From positions 1 to 54,514 of the forward strand of contig JANYDM010000148.1 of NCBI GenBank assembly GCA_025363575.1: a stretch of DNA of 54,514 nucleotides, read 5' to 3'. Made by a program: the position numbers and the translations under genes. This DNA is from Betaproteobacteria bacterium. GTDB taxonomy: Bacteria; Pseudomonadota; Gammaproteobacteria; Burkholderiales; SG8-41. The notes beneath the pieces were generated by a model. The model did no database searches. It had not been told where the DNA came from and was given only the letters and a program-made list of their open reading frames with translations. Position 1 is the stretch's first letter. The number at the start of each line of letters is the position of its first letter. Shown in pieces: positions 25,589 to 37,629 of the stretch.

Positions 25589-26848
25589 ATGCCGTATAAA
25601 GAAAAAGAATCAGTAAAGGTGGCGCCGCAGCTGTCGCGGCGGGATTTCATTGCGCGCGCAGTAGGCTCCGGCGCTGCAGCTGCCGCCGGGTTGCTGCAGC
25701 GGGATGCGTGGGCACAGGCAGCAGACGCGCCGAAGCCGCCGGCCGATCCGGCCGGCACGGTGTCGAACGCAGCGGTGCTGGCGGAGAAAAATCCCGCGCT
25801 GAAGACGCACTCGGATCGCCCGTTGACGGGAAGCGTGCCGGCGGAGCAGCACAATTTCGCGGTGACGCCGAACGACCGCATGTTCGTGCGCAATAACCTT
25901 TTGACACCCGACATCGACGCTTCGCGCCACCGGGTGACAGTCAAGGGCCTGGTGGACAAAGATCTCAGTTTTTCGGCCGACGAGCTCAGAAGCTCGTTTC
26001 CAGTCGTCAGTGTGCAAGGGATGCTTGAATGCGCGGGCTCAGGGCGCTCTTCTTACGTGCCGGGCGCAAGCGGCACCCCGTGGCTGGCGACCGGCGGCAT
26101 GGGTTGTCCGCGCTGGACCGGGGTGCGGCTGCGCGACGTCTTGAGAGCTGCCGGTATCAAGTCAAACGCGGCACACGTAGCGGGACAAGGCGGCGACTTC
26201 GGGGTCATCGCATCAGTGGCACCAGTGATACGCTCCGTCCCGCTGGCGAAGGCGATGGATGCTGATACGTTGATCGTGTTCGGCATGAACGACGGACCGC
26301 TGCCGAAAATTCACGGCTATCCATTGCGGCTCGTCGTTCCCGGCTGGGTCGGATCGGCATCGACCAAATGGTTGCATACGATCACGCTGCTCGATGTCCC
26401 CTTCAAGGGCACGTACATGGACAGCAGCTATCGCGTGCCGCGCCATCCCGTTAAACCCGGGGAAAAAATGCCCGCCGACTCGGTAAGCGCGCAAGCGTGG
26501 CCGGTCAAATCCATGATTACTTATCCTGCCCCCGACGCGATCTTCAAGGCCGGCCGCGCGGTACTGATCGAAGGCCGCGCATGGGTTGGGGAAGGCACCA
26601 TCGACAAGGTGGAAGTCTCTTTCAACGAAGGGGCAAGCTGGCAGCGCGCGGCGATCGATAGTGGCGGCGACCGCTATGCATGGCGCATATTCAGTTTCGA
26701 ATTCCAGCCACAGGCGCCCGGGTACACGACCGTGCTCGCGCGCGCAACCGACGATCGCGGCAATGTGCAGCCCATAGTACCGGCGTGGAATCCGCTTGGC
26801 TATTTCTGGAACGGCATCCACCGCGTCGGGTTCATGGTCGAAGCGTGA
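25589..26848 (+). CDS. SoxC/SorA-like sulfite-oxidase-family molybdoenzyme
   Basis: This 419-residue periplasmic molybdenum-cofactor enzyme is exported by the Tat pathway (SRRDFIARAVGSG, arginines 17-18, cleavage near AQA at residue 44). The molybdenum-ligand cysteine is Cys148 in MLECAGSGRSSY; GGMGCPRWTGVRLRDVL follows. The C-terminal part (about 305-419) is the Mo-co dimerisation domain. The ECxGxGR form is that of SoxC and related sulfite:cytochrome c dehydrogenases. GGAGGAG precedes the start. The next gene, a cytochrome c, overlaps its stop. Sulfite or sulfane-sulfur oxidation is the likely role; soxXYZAB are not in view, so a SorAB-type sulfite dehydrogenase is favoured. Confidence 0.85.
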   Translation: MPYKEKESVKVAPQLSRRDFIARAVGSGAAAAAGLLQRDAWAQAADAPKPPADPAGTVSNAAVLAEKNPALKTHSDRPLTGSVPAEQHNFAVTPNDRMFVRNNLLTPDIDASRHRVTVKGLVDKDLSFSADELRSSFPVVSVQGMLECAGSGRSSYVPGASGTPWLATGGMGCPRWTGVRLRDVLRAAGIKSNAAHVAGQGGDFGVIASVAPVIRSVPLAKAMDADTLIVFGMNDGPLPKIHGYPLRLVVPGWVGSASTKWLHTITLLDVPFKGTYMDSSYRVPRHPVKPGEKMPADSVSAQAWPVKSMITYPAPDAIFKAGRAVLIEGRAWVGEGTIDKVEVSFNEGASWQRAAIDSGGDRYAWRIFSFEFQPQAPGYTTVLARATDDRGNVQPIVPAWNPLGYFWNGIHRVGFMVEA

Positions 26849-27456
26849 CGCGGCCGGGCACGGCGCGGCTGGCGGCAGTCTGCGCCGCGGCCCTGATTTG
26901 GTCAGGCGGCATGTCAATCTCGCCGCTGTCGGCGCAGGATACAGCGCCGCCTTCACGCACGCTGATTCCGGGTAACGGCGCCGATCTCACGATGGCGCGT
27001 TGCGCGCTTTGCCATGACATCACGCATATCACGCGCGCGCGCCTTTCGCGCGGCGAATGGCAGGACAATGTACGCAACATGATCGAGCGCGGCATGCCCA
27101 TCGCGCCGGATGAAATTCCGATTGTCGTCGATTATCTGGCGATGTACTACAGTCGCGACGCGGTCGCTCCCGCGCCGTCCGCCGCGGACGCGTCCGCAAC
27201 TCAGGATCCCGTGCAGCGCTTGCTCGTCAACAACGCCTGCATCAGTTGTCATGGAGTCGAGCAAAAGATCGTAGGGCCTTCGTTTCGGGAGGTCGCGTTG
27301 CGCTACGCGGGGGACGGCGCAGCGGGGGCGCGTCTTGCAGCGAAGATCAAAGCAGGAGGTGCCGGGAATTGGGGCGCAGTACCGATGCCGCCGCATTCCC
27401 AGTTGAGCGATGGCGACCTTGCCCAGATTACTGAGTGGATACTTAGCCGCAGGTAG
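26845..27456 (+). CDS. two-haem cytochrome c subunit of the sulfite dehydrogenase
   Basis: The GTG start overlaps the molybdoenzyme stop (GTGA), so the two are coupled. The 203-residue product has a Sec signal peptide (cleavage near LSAQD, residue 31) and two haem-binding motifs: CALCH at 53-57 and CISCH at 132-136. The second domain ends as a class I cytochrome c with WGAVPMPPH, Met181 being the probable axial ligand. The first domain is short and lacks such a Met box. It should take electrons from the molybdenum subunit to the respiratory chain. It has one more haem than classical SorB and is much shorter than SoxD. Confidence 0.87.
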   Translation: MTRPGTARLAAVCAAALIWSGGMSISPLSAQDTAPPSRTLIPGNGADLTMARCALCHDITHITRARLSRGEWQDNVRNMIERGMPIAPDEIPIVVDYLAMYYSRDAVAPAPSAADASATQDPVQRLLVNNACISCHGVEQKIVGPSFREVALRYAGDGAAGARLAAKIKAGGAGNWGAVPMPPHSQLSDGDLAQITEWILSRR

Positions 27457-27465
27457 CTGCCTCGA

Positions 27466-28140
27466 CTATTTCAGCCCGGCTTGGCTGGCAAGTTCCGTGA
27501 GTTGGGTCAGGATATGATCGGGCGCCGCGCCCAGCGTGTCGGCGGGCGCGCCGGTGCGATTGATCCAGAATACGCGAAAGCCAAAGTTGCGCGCGCCCGC
27601 GGCGTCCCAATAATTGGACGTCACGAACCCGATTTCATCCGTGGCTATTTGCAGTCGCGCCGGCGCCAACGCATAGACGCGCGGATCGGGCTTGTACATT
27701 TTGACGGCGTCGACGCTGATGACGGCAGTCAAAATCTTGTCCAGCCCCGCGTTTTTGACGAGCGGCCCGAGCATTGCGGGCGAACCGTTCGACAATATCG
27801 CCAGTTTGCGGCTGGACAGCGTCGCGAGCGCTGCGTGCGCGTCCGGATACAGCGCAAGATGGTCGTAAGCAGACATCAATTGCGCCGATTTCGCAGCGTC
27901 GAGTGGCAGCTCGAGCAGCGTGCACGAATATTCGAGCGCTTCCCGGGTTACTGCCGCAAAATCTGCGTAGCGTCCCATAAGGCTGCGCAGCCACGTGTAT
28001 TCGAGCTGCTTGGCCCGCCATAGTTGAGACAAAACCGCGCCGTGGCCGGGGAACAGGCTGTCGCATCGCGCGATGACCGAGTGCACGTCGAACAAGGTGC
28101 CATAGGCGTCGAAAACGAAGGCTTTAAGCGGTGGCGGCAA
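27466..28140 (-). CDS. HAD-superfamily hydrolase, L-2-haloacid dehalogenase type
   Basis: This 224-residue HAD protein has nucleophile Asp11 in FVFDAYGTLFDVHS. Motif II is ILSNGSPAML, a lysine lies in VKMYKPDPRVYA, and the dehalogenase-type motif is FVTSNYWDAAGARNFG. SNxWD is the mark of type II haloacid dehalogenases (DhlB), which remove halogen from short 2-haloalkanoic acids by hydrolysis. It starts at TTG with GGGAG nine bases upstream. It is convergent with the cytochrome gene and divergent from clpB. The physiological substrate may differ. Confidence 0.87.
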   Translation of the reverse strand: MPPPLKAFVFDAYGTLFDVHSVIARCDSLFPGHGAVLSQLWRAKQLEYTWLRSLMGRYADFAAVTREALEYSCTLLELPLDAAKSAQLMSAYDHLALYPDAHAALATLSSRKLAILSNGSPAMLGPLVKNAGLDKILTAVISVDAVKMYKPDPRVYALAPARLQIATDEIGFVTSNYWDAAGARNFGFRVFWINRTGAPADTLGAAPDHILTQLTELASQAGLK

Positions 28141-28173
28141 GGCGTAACTCCCGTGTGGTCAGTCACTAGGGGT

Positions 28174-28202
28174 GGTTGAATTCCGGCATTCGCCCCCCAT
28201 CT
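28174..28202 (+). promoter_or_regulatory. sigma32 heat-shock promoter of clpB
   Basis: A GGTTGAAT -35 element (28174-28181, consensus CTTGAAA) is followed after 13 bp by CCCCATCT (28195-28202), matching the sigma32 -10 consensus CCCCATNT. It lies about 40 bp before the clpB start, as expected for a heat-shock gene. Confidence 0.82.
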
Positions 28203-28239
28203 CAGTAGCTGATTATTGCCATTCTGAACAGGAATTGCC

Positions 28240-30849
<2,610 letters not shown>

Positions 30850-31057
30850 GGCCGGGCTGTCGATTATTGCAAATACAGGGCGCTTGCGAACGCTCTTCGT
30901 CCGCCGTTCTCCGGTTCGCGGCGGGAATCAGGAATTCCGGAAAAGTGCCGTAAATACCATGGATTCCGTGAATTCTTAACTACACCACTGGAATAGTTTT
31001 TGCTATACGCTATCGCAGTGGCCAACGGGATGCGGGGCCCTCTTGTAGCCGCGAGCG

Positions 31058-33346
31058 ATGGACAATTTCAGCAATAACTTGGCAGAGCCAGTGAAAAAGC
31101 AGGAAAAACCCAAGTCGCCGGCACTGATGCTGGCCGCTCTGGAAAAACGCGAGCAGGAAATCGAGCAGTCGCGGGAGGCGCTGCGCGAAAAAGAACGCAT
31201 GCTGTCGACGCTGATGAGCAATCTCGACGGCATGGTTTACCGCTGCCGCAACGACGCGCAATGGACGATGGAGTTCGTCAGCGAGGGTTGCGATCAGTTG
31301 ACGGGTTACAGTCCTGAGGACCTGCTGGGCAACAGGACCATCTCCTACGAAGAACTCGAGCATGCAGACGACCGTCCGCGCGTGCGTCAGGAAATCGAAG
31401 CTGCGCTCACAGAGCACAAGCGGTTTCTGATCGAATACCGGATCCAGTGCCGCAATGGCGAGACCAAGTGGGTGTGGGAGCGCGGCGTCGGCATTTACGA
31501 TGCAGTCGGCAACGTCGTCTCGCTCGAAGGCTTCATAGAAAACGTCACCGAGCGCAAACTCTCGACGCAGGCGCTGCAGCAGGCCGAACGCAGCTTTCGC
31601 AGCATTTTCGAAAACGCGACAGAAGGAATTTTTCAGACGACCGCAGACGGCCGCTATCTGAATGTCAACCCGGCGCTCGCGCGCATCTACGGGTTCGCCA
31701 CGCCGGCCGAGCTTATTGCAAGCATAGGCGACATTCAGCACCAAGTGTACACCGACCGCACGCGACGCAAGGAATTCATGCGCATTATGCGCGAATCCGG
31801 CGTCGTGACGAATTTCGTGTCGGAGATCAAGCGCAATGACGGTCATCGCATGTGGATTTCGGAGAACGCGCGCGCTGTGCTCGATGAATCAGGCAGCTTG
31901 TTGTTTTATGAAGGCACGGTTGAGGATGTGACGGCGACCAAGCTCAATCAGGAGAAGCTCGAGCACCTCGCCAACCACGATACGGTGACCGGCCTGCCGA
32001 ATCGTTTGCTGATGAACGATCGCCTGCGCCAGATGATGCTGAGCGCGCAGCGCAGCAAGAGCATAGTTGCCGTCGCGCTGGTCGATCTCGATCATTTCAA
32101 GCTGATCAACGATACGTACGGCCACAACCGCGGCGATCAGCTGCTGCAGACGATGTCGCATCGCATGCTGGCGTGCGTGCGCGAAACGGATACCGTGGTG
32201 CGCCTCGGCGGCGATGAATTTGTGCTGCTGCTGTCGGGCGTTGGCCGCGGCGAGGCGATGTCGCAGGTGGTGCAGCGCGTCTTACACGCGATTGCACGGC
32301 CCTCGCTGATCGAGGAGCGCGAATTGAGCGTGTCATGCAGCGTCGGCGTGAGCATTTTCCCGCGCGACGGGCGCGACGTGCAGACGCTGCTCAGGAACGC
32401 CGACACGGCGATGTACAAGGCGAAGGAATTCGGCCGCAACAATTTTCAGTTTTACTCGCCGGAAATGAATACGGTGATTGCCGAGCGGCTGGAGATGCAG
32501 ACGGCGTTGCGCGAGGCCGTCGAGCGCGAACAGTTCGTCCTGCTCTACCAGCCCAAGGTCGACCGGGTGTCCGGAAAAATCGCCGGCATGGAGGCTTTGT
32601 TGCGCGTTAAGGACGAGCAAGGCGGATTATCGCTGCCGGAAAATTTCATCCGCCTCGCCGAGGAAACCGGCCTGATCGTGCGCATCGGCGAATGGGTCAT
32701 GCGCGAGGCCTGCGCCTTCAATAAATCGCTGCAGGACCGCGGCCTGCCCGCCATGCGAGTAGCGATCAACCTGTCGGCGCGTCAACTGACGCGCTACGAC
32801 CTGGTGCGCGCAGTGGAACAGGCATTGAGCGACGCGAAGCTGGCGGCTGAGTACCTCGAGCTGGAATTGACCGAAAGCATGGTGATGCATGATCCCGAAG
32901 GCGTTATTGCCATGCTCGGTCAGTTGAAGGACCTCGGTATTCGCCTGAGCATCGACGATTTCGGTACTGGCTATTCAAGTCTCAGCTATCTGAAGCGCTT
33001 CCCGGTAGCGACCCTCAAGATCGACCAGTCGTTCGTGCGCGAACTCGGCCTGGACGAAAACGCTTCGGCCATCGTCAAAGCTGTCATTTCGCTCGGTCAC
33101 AGCCTCGACATGAATGTGATAGCCGAAGGTGTCGAGACCGAGAAGCAGATGGCGTTTCTGCTAGAAAACGGTTGCGACGCTATGCAGGGGTTCCTGTTCA
33201 GCCGGCCGCTGACTGCGGATGAATTCGTAACGCTGGTGGAACGCGAAAGCGGCGGCGGCAGCACTTTTTCGTTGTTGCGCCAGATGTGCGCGGGCTACGC
33301 CGACCGGGCGGCACCGGAACTCGCGGTCGACGCGACCAACTCCTAG
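31058..33346 (+). CDS. PAS-PAS-GGDEF-EAL cyclic-di-GMP signalling protein
   Basis: This 762-residue cytoplasmic sensor has a leading coiled coil (20-50), two PAS domains with PAC tails (about 50-167 and 177-297), then a GGDEF domain with intact GGDEF at 384-388. An inhibitory-site motif RETD lies at 375-378, so product inhibition of cyclase activity is expected. The EAL domain (about 485-735) keeps MEALLRV, ELTESMVM, IDDFGTGYSSLSYL, IDQSFVREL and AEGVET, so phosphodiesterase activity is likely. No membrane segment is seen; signals should be internal (redox, gas or ligand). It follows clpB by 208 bp. Confidence 0.95.
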   Translation: MDNFSNNLAEPVKKQEKPKSPALMLAALEKREQEIEQSREALREKERMLSTLMSNLDGMVYRCRNDAQWTMEFVSEGCDQLTGYSPEDLLGNRTISYEELEHADDRPRVRQEIEAALTEHKRFLIEYRIQCRNGETKWVWERGVGIYDAVGNVVSLEGFIENVTERKLSTQALQQAERSFRSIFENATEGIFQTTADGRYLNVNPALARIYGFATPAELIASIGDIQHQVYTDRTRRKEFMRIMRESGVVTNFVSEIKRNDGHRMWISENARAVLDESGSLLFYEGTVEDVTATKLNQEKLEHLANHDTVTGLPNRLLMNDRLRQMMLSAQRSKSIVAVALVDLDHFKLINDTYGHNRGDQLLQTMSHRMLACVRETDTVVRLGGDEFVLLLSGVGRGEAMSQVVQRVLHAIARPSLIEERELSVSCSVGVSIFPRDGRDVQTLLRNADTAMYKAKEFGRNNFQFYSPEMNTVIAERLEMQTALREAVEREQFVLLYQPKVDRVSGKIAGMEALLRVKDEQGGLSLPENFIRLAEETGLIVRIGEWVMREACAFNKSLQDRGLPAMRVAINLSARQLTRYDLVRAVEQALSDAKLAAEYLELELTESMVMHDPEGVIAMLGQLKDLGIRLSIDDFGTGYSSLSYLKRFPVATLKIDQSFVRELGLDENASAIVKAVISLGHSLDMNVIAEGVETEKQMAFLLENGCDAMQGFLFSRPLTADEFVTLVERESGGGSTFSLLRQMCAGYADRAAPELAVDATNS

Positions 33347-33375
33347 TCAGAATACGTGCCGTGTTCACGGCGCGT

Positions 33376-33381
33376 TATAAT
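33376..33381 (+). promoter_or_regulatory. possible -10 box of the second Bug gene
   Basis: A perfect TATAAT lies 36 bp before the ATG of the second Bug receptor gene. No good -35 is found at 16-18 bp upstream. Confidence 0.3.
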
Positions 33382-33417
33382 TCCGCGCTCTACAAAATCG
33401 TCAGGACTCTGGAGCGC

Positions 33418-34398
33418 ATGTTTTTAATTCCTGGATGGCAGGCAGCGGCAGCCGCGGTCACGGTCACGGTCTTGCTCGTGCAGCCGGCTTGCGCGCAGAA
33501 CTATCCGATCCGGCCGGTGCGCCTGGTAGTGCCATTTTCGCCCGGCGGTGCTGCGGACGTGCCCGGCCGCATCCTCACCCAGAAAATGTCCGAAGCATTA
33601 GGCCAGCAGGTCGTTGTCGACAATCGTCCCGGTGCAGGCTCTACGATAGGGGCGGACAACGTCGCCAAGTCGCCGCCGGACGGCTACTCGCTGCTCACGA
33701 TCAGCAACACGCACTTCGTGAGCGCCGCGCTCTACAAGAAGCTGCCATACGATTCCGTCACGGACTTCGCGCCGGTTACGCAGATCACGAGCGCGCCGAA
33801 CATCATCATTGTGCATCCTTCATTGCCAGCAAGGACGCTGAAAGAACTGATCGCGCTCGCCAAAGCGCAACCCGGCCGGATCGACTATGCGTCATCGGGC
33901 AACGGGAGTACGCAGCACCTGACCGGCGCCCTCTTTTGCAAGATGGCTGGCATCGAGTTGACGCATATTCCGTATCGCGGCAGCGGTCCGGCGACGGCCG
34001 ATCTGCTGAGCGGACAGGTGACCGTCGGTTTTCCCGGTATCGCGGGCATGCTGCCGCAGATCAAGGCGGGTAAGCTGCGTGCGCTGGCCGTTACCGGCGC
34101 AAAGCGCTCGCCCGAATTGCCTGCTGTGCCGACGGTCGCGGAAGCGGGAATCAAGGGCTACGACGTGACGGCATGGTTTGGGGTGGCGGGGCCGAAAGGC
34201 ATGCCGCACGACGTCGTGCACAAGCTGCATACTGAAATTCTGCGCATACTCAAGAGCCCGGACGTGCAAAAGCTGTTGCTGAATGCGGGGCAAGAAGTTG
34301 CGTGGCAGGAAACCCCCGAGCAATTCGGCGAGATGCTGAAGATCGAGGCCGCCAAGTGGGCGCGCATGGTCAAAGAATCTGGCGCTACGGTCAATTGA
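33418..34398 (+). CDS. second Bug-family periplasmic receptor
   Basis: This 326-residue TctC/Bug receptor has a signal peptide ending PACAQ (residue 25). The mature start is NYPIRPVRLVVPFSPGGAAD; VVVDNRPGAGSTIGADNVAK and IDYASSGNGSTQHLTGALF follow, as does HIPYRGSGPATADLLSGQV. These are the canonical Bug blocks and are closer to the family consensus than those of the copy at 1519-2487. ATG 33418 has GGAG upstream; the frame is open further but only this start gives a signal peptide. No tctAB genes are adjacent. Ligand unknown. Confidence 0.93.
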   Translation: MFLIPGWQAAAAAVTVTVLLVQPACAQNYPIRPVRLVVPFSPGGAADVPGRILTQKMSEALGQQVVVDNRPGAGSTIGADNVAKSPPDGYSLLTISNTHFVSAALYKKLPYDSVTDFAPVTQITSAPNIIIVHPSLPARTLKELIALAKAQPGRIDYASSGNGSTQHLTGALFCKMAGIELTHIPYRGSGPATADLLSGQVTVGFPGIAGMLPQIKAGKLRALAVTGAKRSPELPAVPTVAEAGIKGYDVTAWFGVAGPKGMPHDVVHKLHTEILRILKSPDVQKLLLNAGQEVAWQETPEQFGEMLKIEAAKWARMVKESGATVN

Positions 34399-34429
34399 CC
34401 GGCTCAGACCGTGCGTGGAGCTGCGCTGG

Positions 34430-36055
34430 CTAGGCGCGGGAAAACCTGCGGAAATTTACGTCATCGTCGCGCTCGATCTGTTTGACCAGGTTCACTTCCC
34501 AGGTCAGATAGTCTTTCATCGCTTCCTCGACGTTGGCCGTGCGGTCGTACGGCCGGTACCAGATGTCGTCGGTCGTATCGGCCAGCCGCGCGAGCCCGCC
34601 CTCGAGCGGCAAACCTGCCGCGCGCCACGCGTCGGTGCCCCCCTGCAAGACCTTTACCGGCACCTTCGCATGCTGCGCTGCTTCCGCCGCGGCCAGCCGC
34701 GCGACCACGCCGTCCGCCGAGGTCAGCACCAGTAGTTTTGCCGGCGGCACCGTCTGCAGATTGCTTTTGAGATTGGCGCGTATCGATAGCCATGCGCCAG
34801 GGATATGGGCGTCGCGGTAGCGCAGGCTCGATTCGAAATCGAGCAGTGCGGCATTGCCGCCCTTCAGTTCCTCGCTGAGTTCACGGGCCGTAATGAATTC
34901 CGGTCTGCTTGCGGCGAGGCCGAATACTTCGGTGACAGAATCGCCCGTATACAACGGCCCCGATTTGAGTGCGTCTTTGACAACGAAGACATCGCGCCAG
35001 CCCATCTGGATCAGCCATGACGCAGTCATGGTCGCACGCACGCCGTTATCGTCAATTAGCACCATGCGCGCATTGCGGGTCGCAGCGTAAGCGTCGGTCG
35101 CCTGCACGAGCTGGCCGCCCGGTGCATTGACAGTGCTATGAAGGTGGCCGGCGGCGAATTCGGCAGGGCTGCGCACGTCGAATAGATAGAGCGAGCGGCG
35201 ATCCAATTCACGCGCGAATTTTGCGACAGTGGCGACCTCGATAGTGCGTACGCCGAAGCGTTTTGCAACGCGCGCGGCGGCCTTGCGCGCCTGCGCGAGA
35301 CCACGCGCCGTCGGCGCCGGTGCATGGCAATCCTGCTCGCGCGCCAGTTTCAGCCCCGCCAGGTGCCAGCCCATCGTGCCGTCCTTGAGCGCTACGACAC
35401 GATTTGCGATGCCGGCGTTGATCAGCGATTGCGCACCTATGATGCTGCGCGTGCGGCCTGCGCAGTTGACCACGACCAGCGTATCGGGAGATTCAATCAG
35501 GTCGTGCACGCGATAGACGAGTTCGGCGCCGGGGCAGTCGATGCCGCCGGGGATGCTCATCTTGCGATACTCCGCGAGCGGCCGGCTGTCGAGTATAAGC
35601 ACTTTCTCGCCGGCATCGACGCGCGCCTTGATGTCCTGCGCCGGCATGCGCGGCGTGTTCTCGTGGTGTTCGACGAATTCGCCAAAAGCTTTGCTTGGCA
35701 CGTTGATGCCGCTATAGACTTCGTATCCTTCTTTCGCCCATGCGTCGATACCACCTTCGAGCACCTTCACGTCGGTATAGCCAAAGCCGGCCAGTTTTTG
35801 CGCGGCGATCTGAGCCAGGCCTTCGGCGCCATCGCAGAGCACCACACGGCAGGCTCGCCGCGGCACCAGCAGCGGCATGCGCAGCTCGAGGCGCGAAAGC
35901 GGCAGCGACGCTGCCAGCAGCAGATGCCGTTTGGCAAATACGCCTTCCTCGCGCACGTCGAGTACGGCGATCTCTCCGCCGTCGTGCAGCATGGTTTTGA
36001 GGCACTGGGCCGTAATAGTCCGACCCGCCTGCTTGCTGGGTGATGTCGCCGTCAT
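34430..36055 (-). CDS. four-domain rhodanese-like protein
   Basis: The 541-residue cytoplasmic protein is made of four rhodanese folds: about 14-112, 136-240, 272-365 and 387-487, plus a 50-residue tail. Only domain 2 has a proper active loop, Cys198 in CAGRTRS. Domain 1 has a cysteine (Cys74) in an altered loop CDGAEG. Domains 3 and 4 have IDDNGVR and LTSADGV, with no cysteine. It may carry sulfane sulfur on one or two domains and use the others for binding or structure. With AprMBA and the sulfite-oxidase-type enzymes it fits a sulfur-handling role. It is convergent with the Bug gene and divergent from the b561 gene. Confidence 0.9.
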   Translation of the reverse strand: MTATSPSKQAGRTITAQCLKTMLHDGGEIAVLDVREEGVFAKRHLLLAASLPLSRLELRMPLLVPRRACRVVLCDGAEGLAQIAAQKLAGFGYTDVKVLEGGIDAWAKEGYEVYSGINVPSKAFGEFVEHHENTPRMPAQDIKARVDAGEKVLILDSRPLAEYRKMSIPGGIDCPGAELVYRVHDLIESPDTLVVVNCAGRTRSIIGAQSLINAGIANRVVALKDGTMGWHLAGLKLAREQDCHAPAPTARGLAQARKAAARVAKRFGVRTIEVATVAKFARELDRRSLYLFDVRSPAEFAAGHLHSTVNAPGGQLVQATDAYAATRNARMVLIDDNGVRATMTASWLIQMGWRDVFVVKDALKSGPLYTGDSVTEVFGLAASRPEFITARELSEELKGGNAALLDFESSLRYRDAHIPGAWLSIRANLKSNLQTVPPAKLLVLTSADGVVARLAAAEAAQHAKVPVKVLQGGTDAWRAAGLPLEGGLARLADTTDDIWYRPYDRTANVEEAMKDYLTWEVNLVKQIERDDDVNFRRFSRA

Positions 36056-36113
36056 AAATCAGCCTTGGGATTGTTTTTCGCCGGTAACATCCGGCGGGAA
36101 GCCGGCCGGCAGA

Positions 36114-36122
36114 TGCTATATT
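36114..36122 (+). promoter_or_regulatory. possible extended -10 of the b561-molybdoenzyme pair
   Basis: TGCTATATT (TG at 36114-36115, TATATT at 36117-36122) lies 88 bp before the cytochrome b561 gene, in the divergent spacer. Directly upstream, CCGGC (36091-36095) and GCCGG (36101-36105) form a small inverted repeat. No -35 is convincing. Confidence 0.3.
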
Positions 36123-36209
36123 GTAAGGGACAGGCGGTAGCTGCGACTAATCTGCGATTGCAACTGGGATTGGCTGTAAGTTTTCATTGGTGCAATACAA
36201 GGAGGGCTC

Positions 36210-36854
36210 ATGGCAGACGAGACGGCAGCTACGGATGGCAGACGGGTACTGGTGCATCCGCTGATGGTGCGGATCACCCATTGGATCAACGTGGTGGCCA
36301 TGTTGATCATGATATTCAGCGGATGGCGCATATACAATGCGTCGCCGGTTTTCAATTTCAAGTTTCCCGTGGATCTGACGCTGGGCGGCTGGCTGGGCGG
36401 CGCGCTGCAGTGGCACTTCGCCGCGATGTGGGTGCTGGTGCTCAACGGCCTCGCGTATCTGCTCTACGGATTTTCCGCGGGGCATTTCAGGAAGGATTTT
36501 CTGCCGCTGACGCCGCGCTCGATACTCAATGAGTTCAAGAAGGCCCTGCGCGGCAAAATCGCGCACGAAGTCGGGGTCTACAACGCAGTTCAGCGCGCTG
36601 CCTATATTGGCGTCATCTGCGTCGTCGTGGTGCTCGTTCTGTCCGGGCTGGTTGTCTGGAAGCCGGTGCAGTTTCAAGGGCTGGGCGCGTTAATGGGTGA
36701 CTTCGAGGGCGCGCGCATTCTGCATTTCTTTTCAATGTCGCTGGTCGTGCTGTTCATCTTCGTGCACGTCGCAATGGTGGCGCTGGTGCCCCGCACTTTT
36801 CTGCCGATGCTGACGGGCCACGCCAGGACGAAATCACACGGGCATGGGGGTTGA
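36210..36854 (+). CDS. cytochrome b561-type membrane haem protein
   Basis: This 214-residue protein has four membrane helices (about 22-40, 68-88, 130-152, 172-194). Histidines suited to ligate two b haems are His24 (RITHWIN), His69 (WHFAAM), His172 (LHFFSM) and His186 (VHVAMV). It belongs to the Ni/Fe-hydrogenase-type b561 family that links periplasmic redox enzymes to the quinone pool. AAGGAGGG precedes the start. The next gene, a molybdenum oxidoreductase, begins within two bases of its stop, so the two form a membrane-anchored electron-transfer unit. Confidence 0.9.
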   Translation: MADETAATDGRRVLVHPLMVRITHWINVVAMLIMIFSGWRIYNASPVFNFKFPVDLTLGGWLGGALQWHFAAMWVLVLNGLAYLLYGFSAGHFRKDFLPLTPRSILNEFKKALRGKIAHEVGVYNAVQRAAYIGVICVVVVLVLSGLVVWKPVQFQGLGALMGDFEGARILHFFSMSLVVLFIFVHVAMVALVPRTFLPMLTGHARTKSHGHGG

Positions 36855-36855
36855 C

Positions 36856-37617
<762 letters not shown>

Positions 37618-37629
37618 GCCGCCGCCGTA

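Noticed and set aside
30850..31057. Spacer between clpB and the GGDEF-EAL gene with a 6-bp hairpin (30901-30924)
   Set aside because: No U-tract for a terminator, and the possible TGCTATACG -10 at 31001-31009 is too weak to list.
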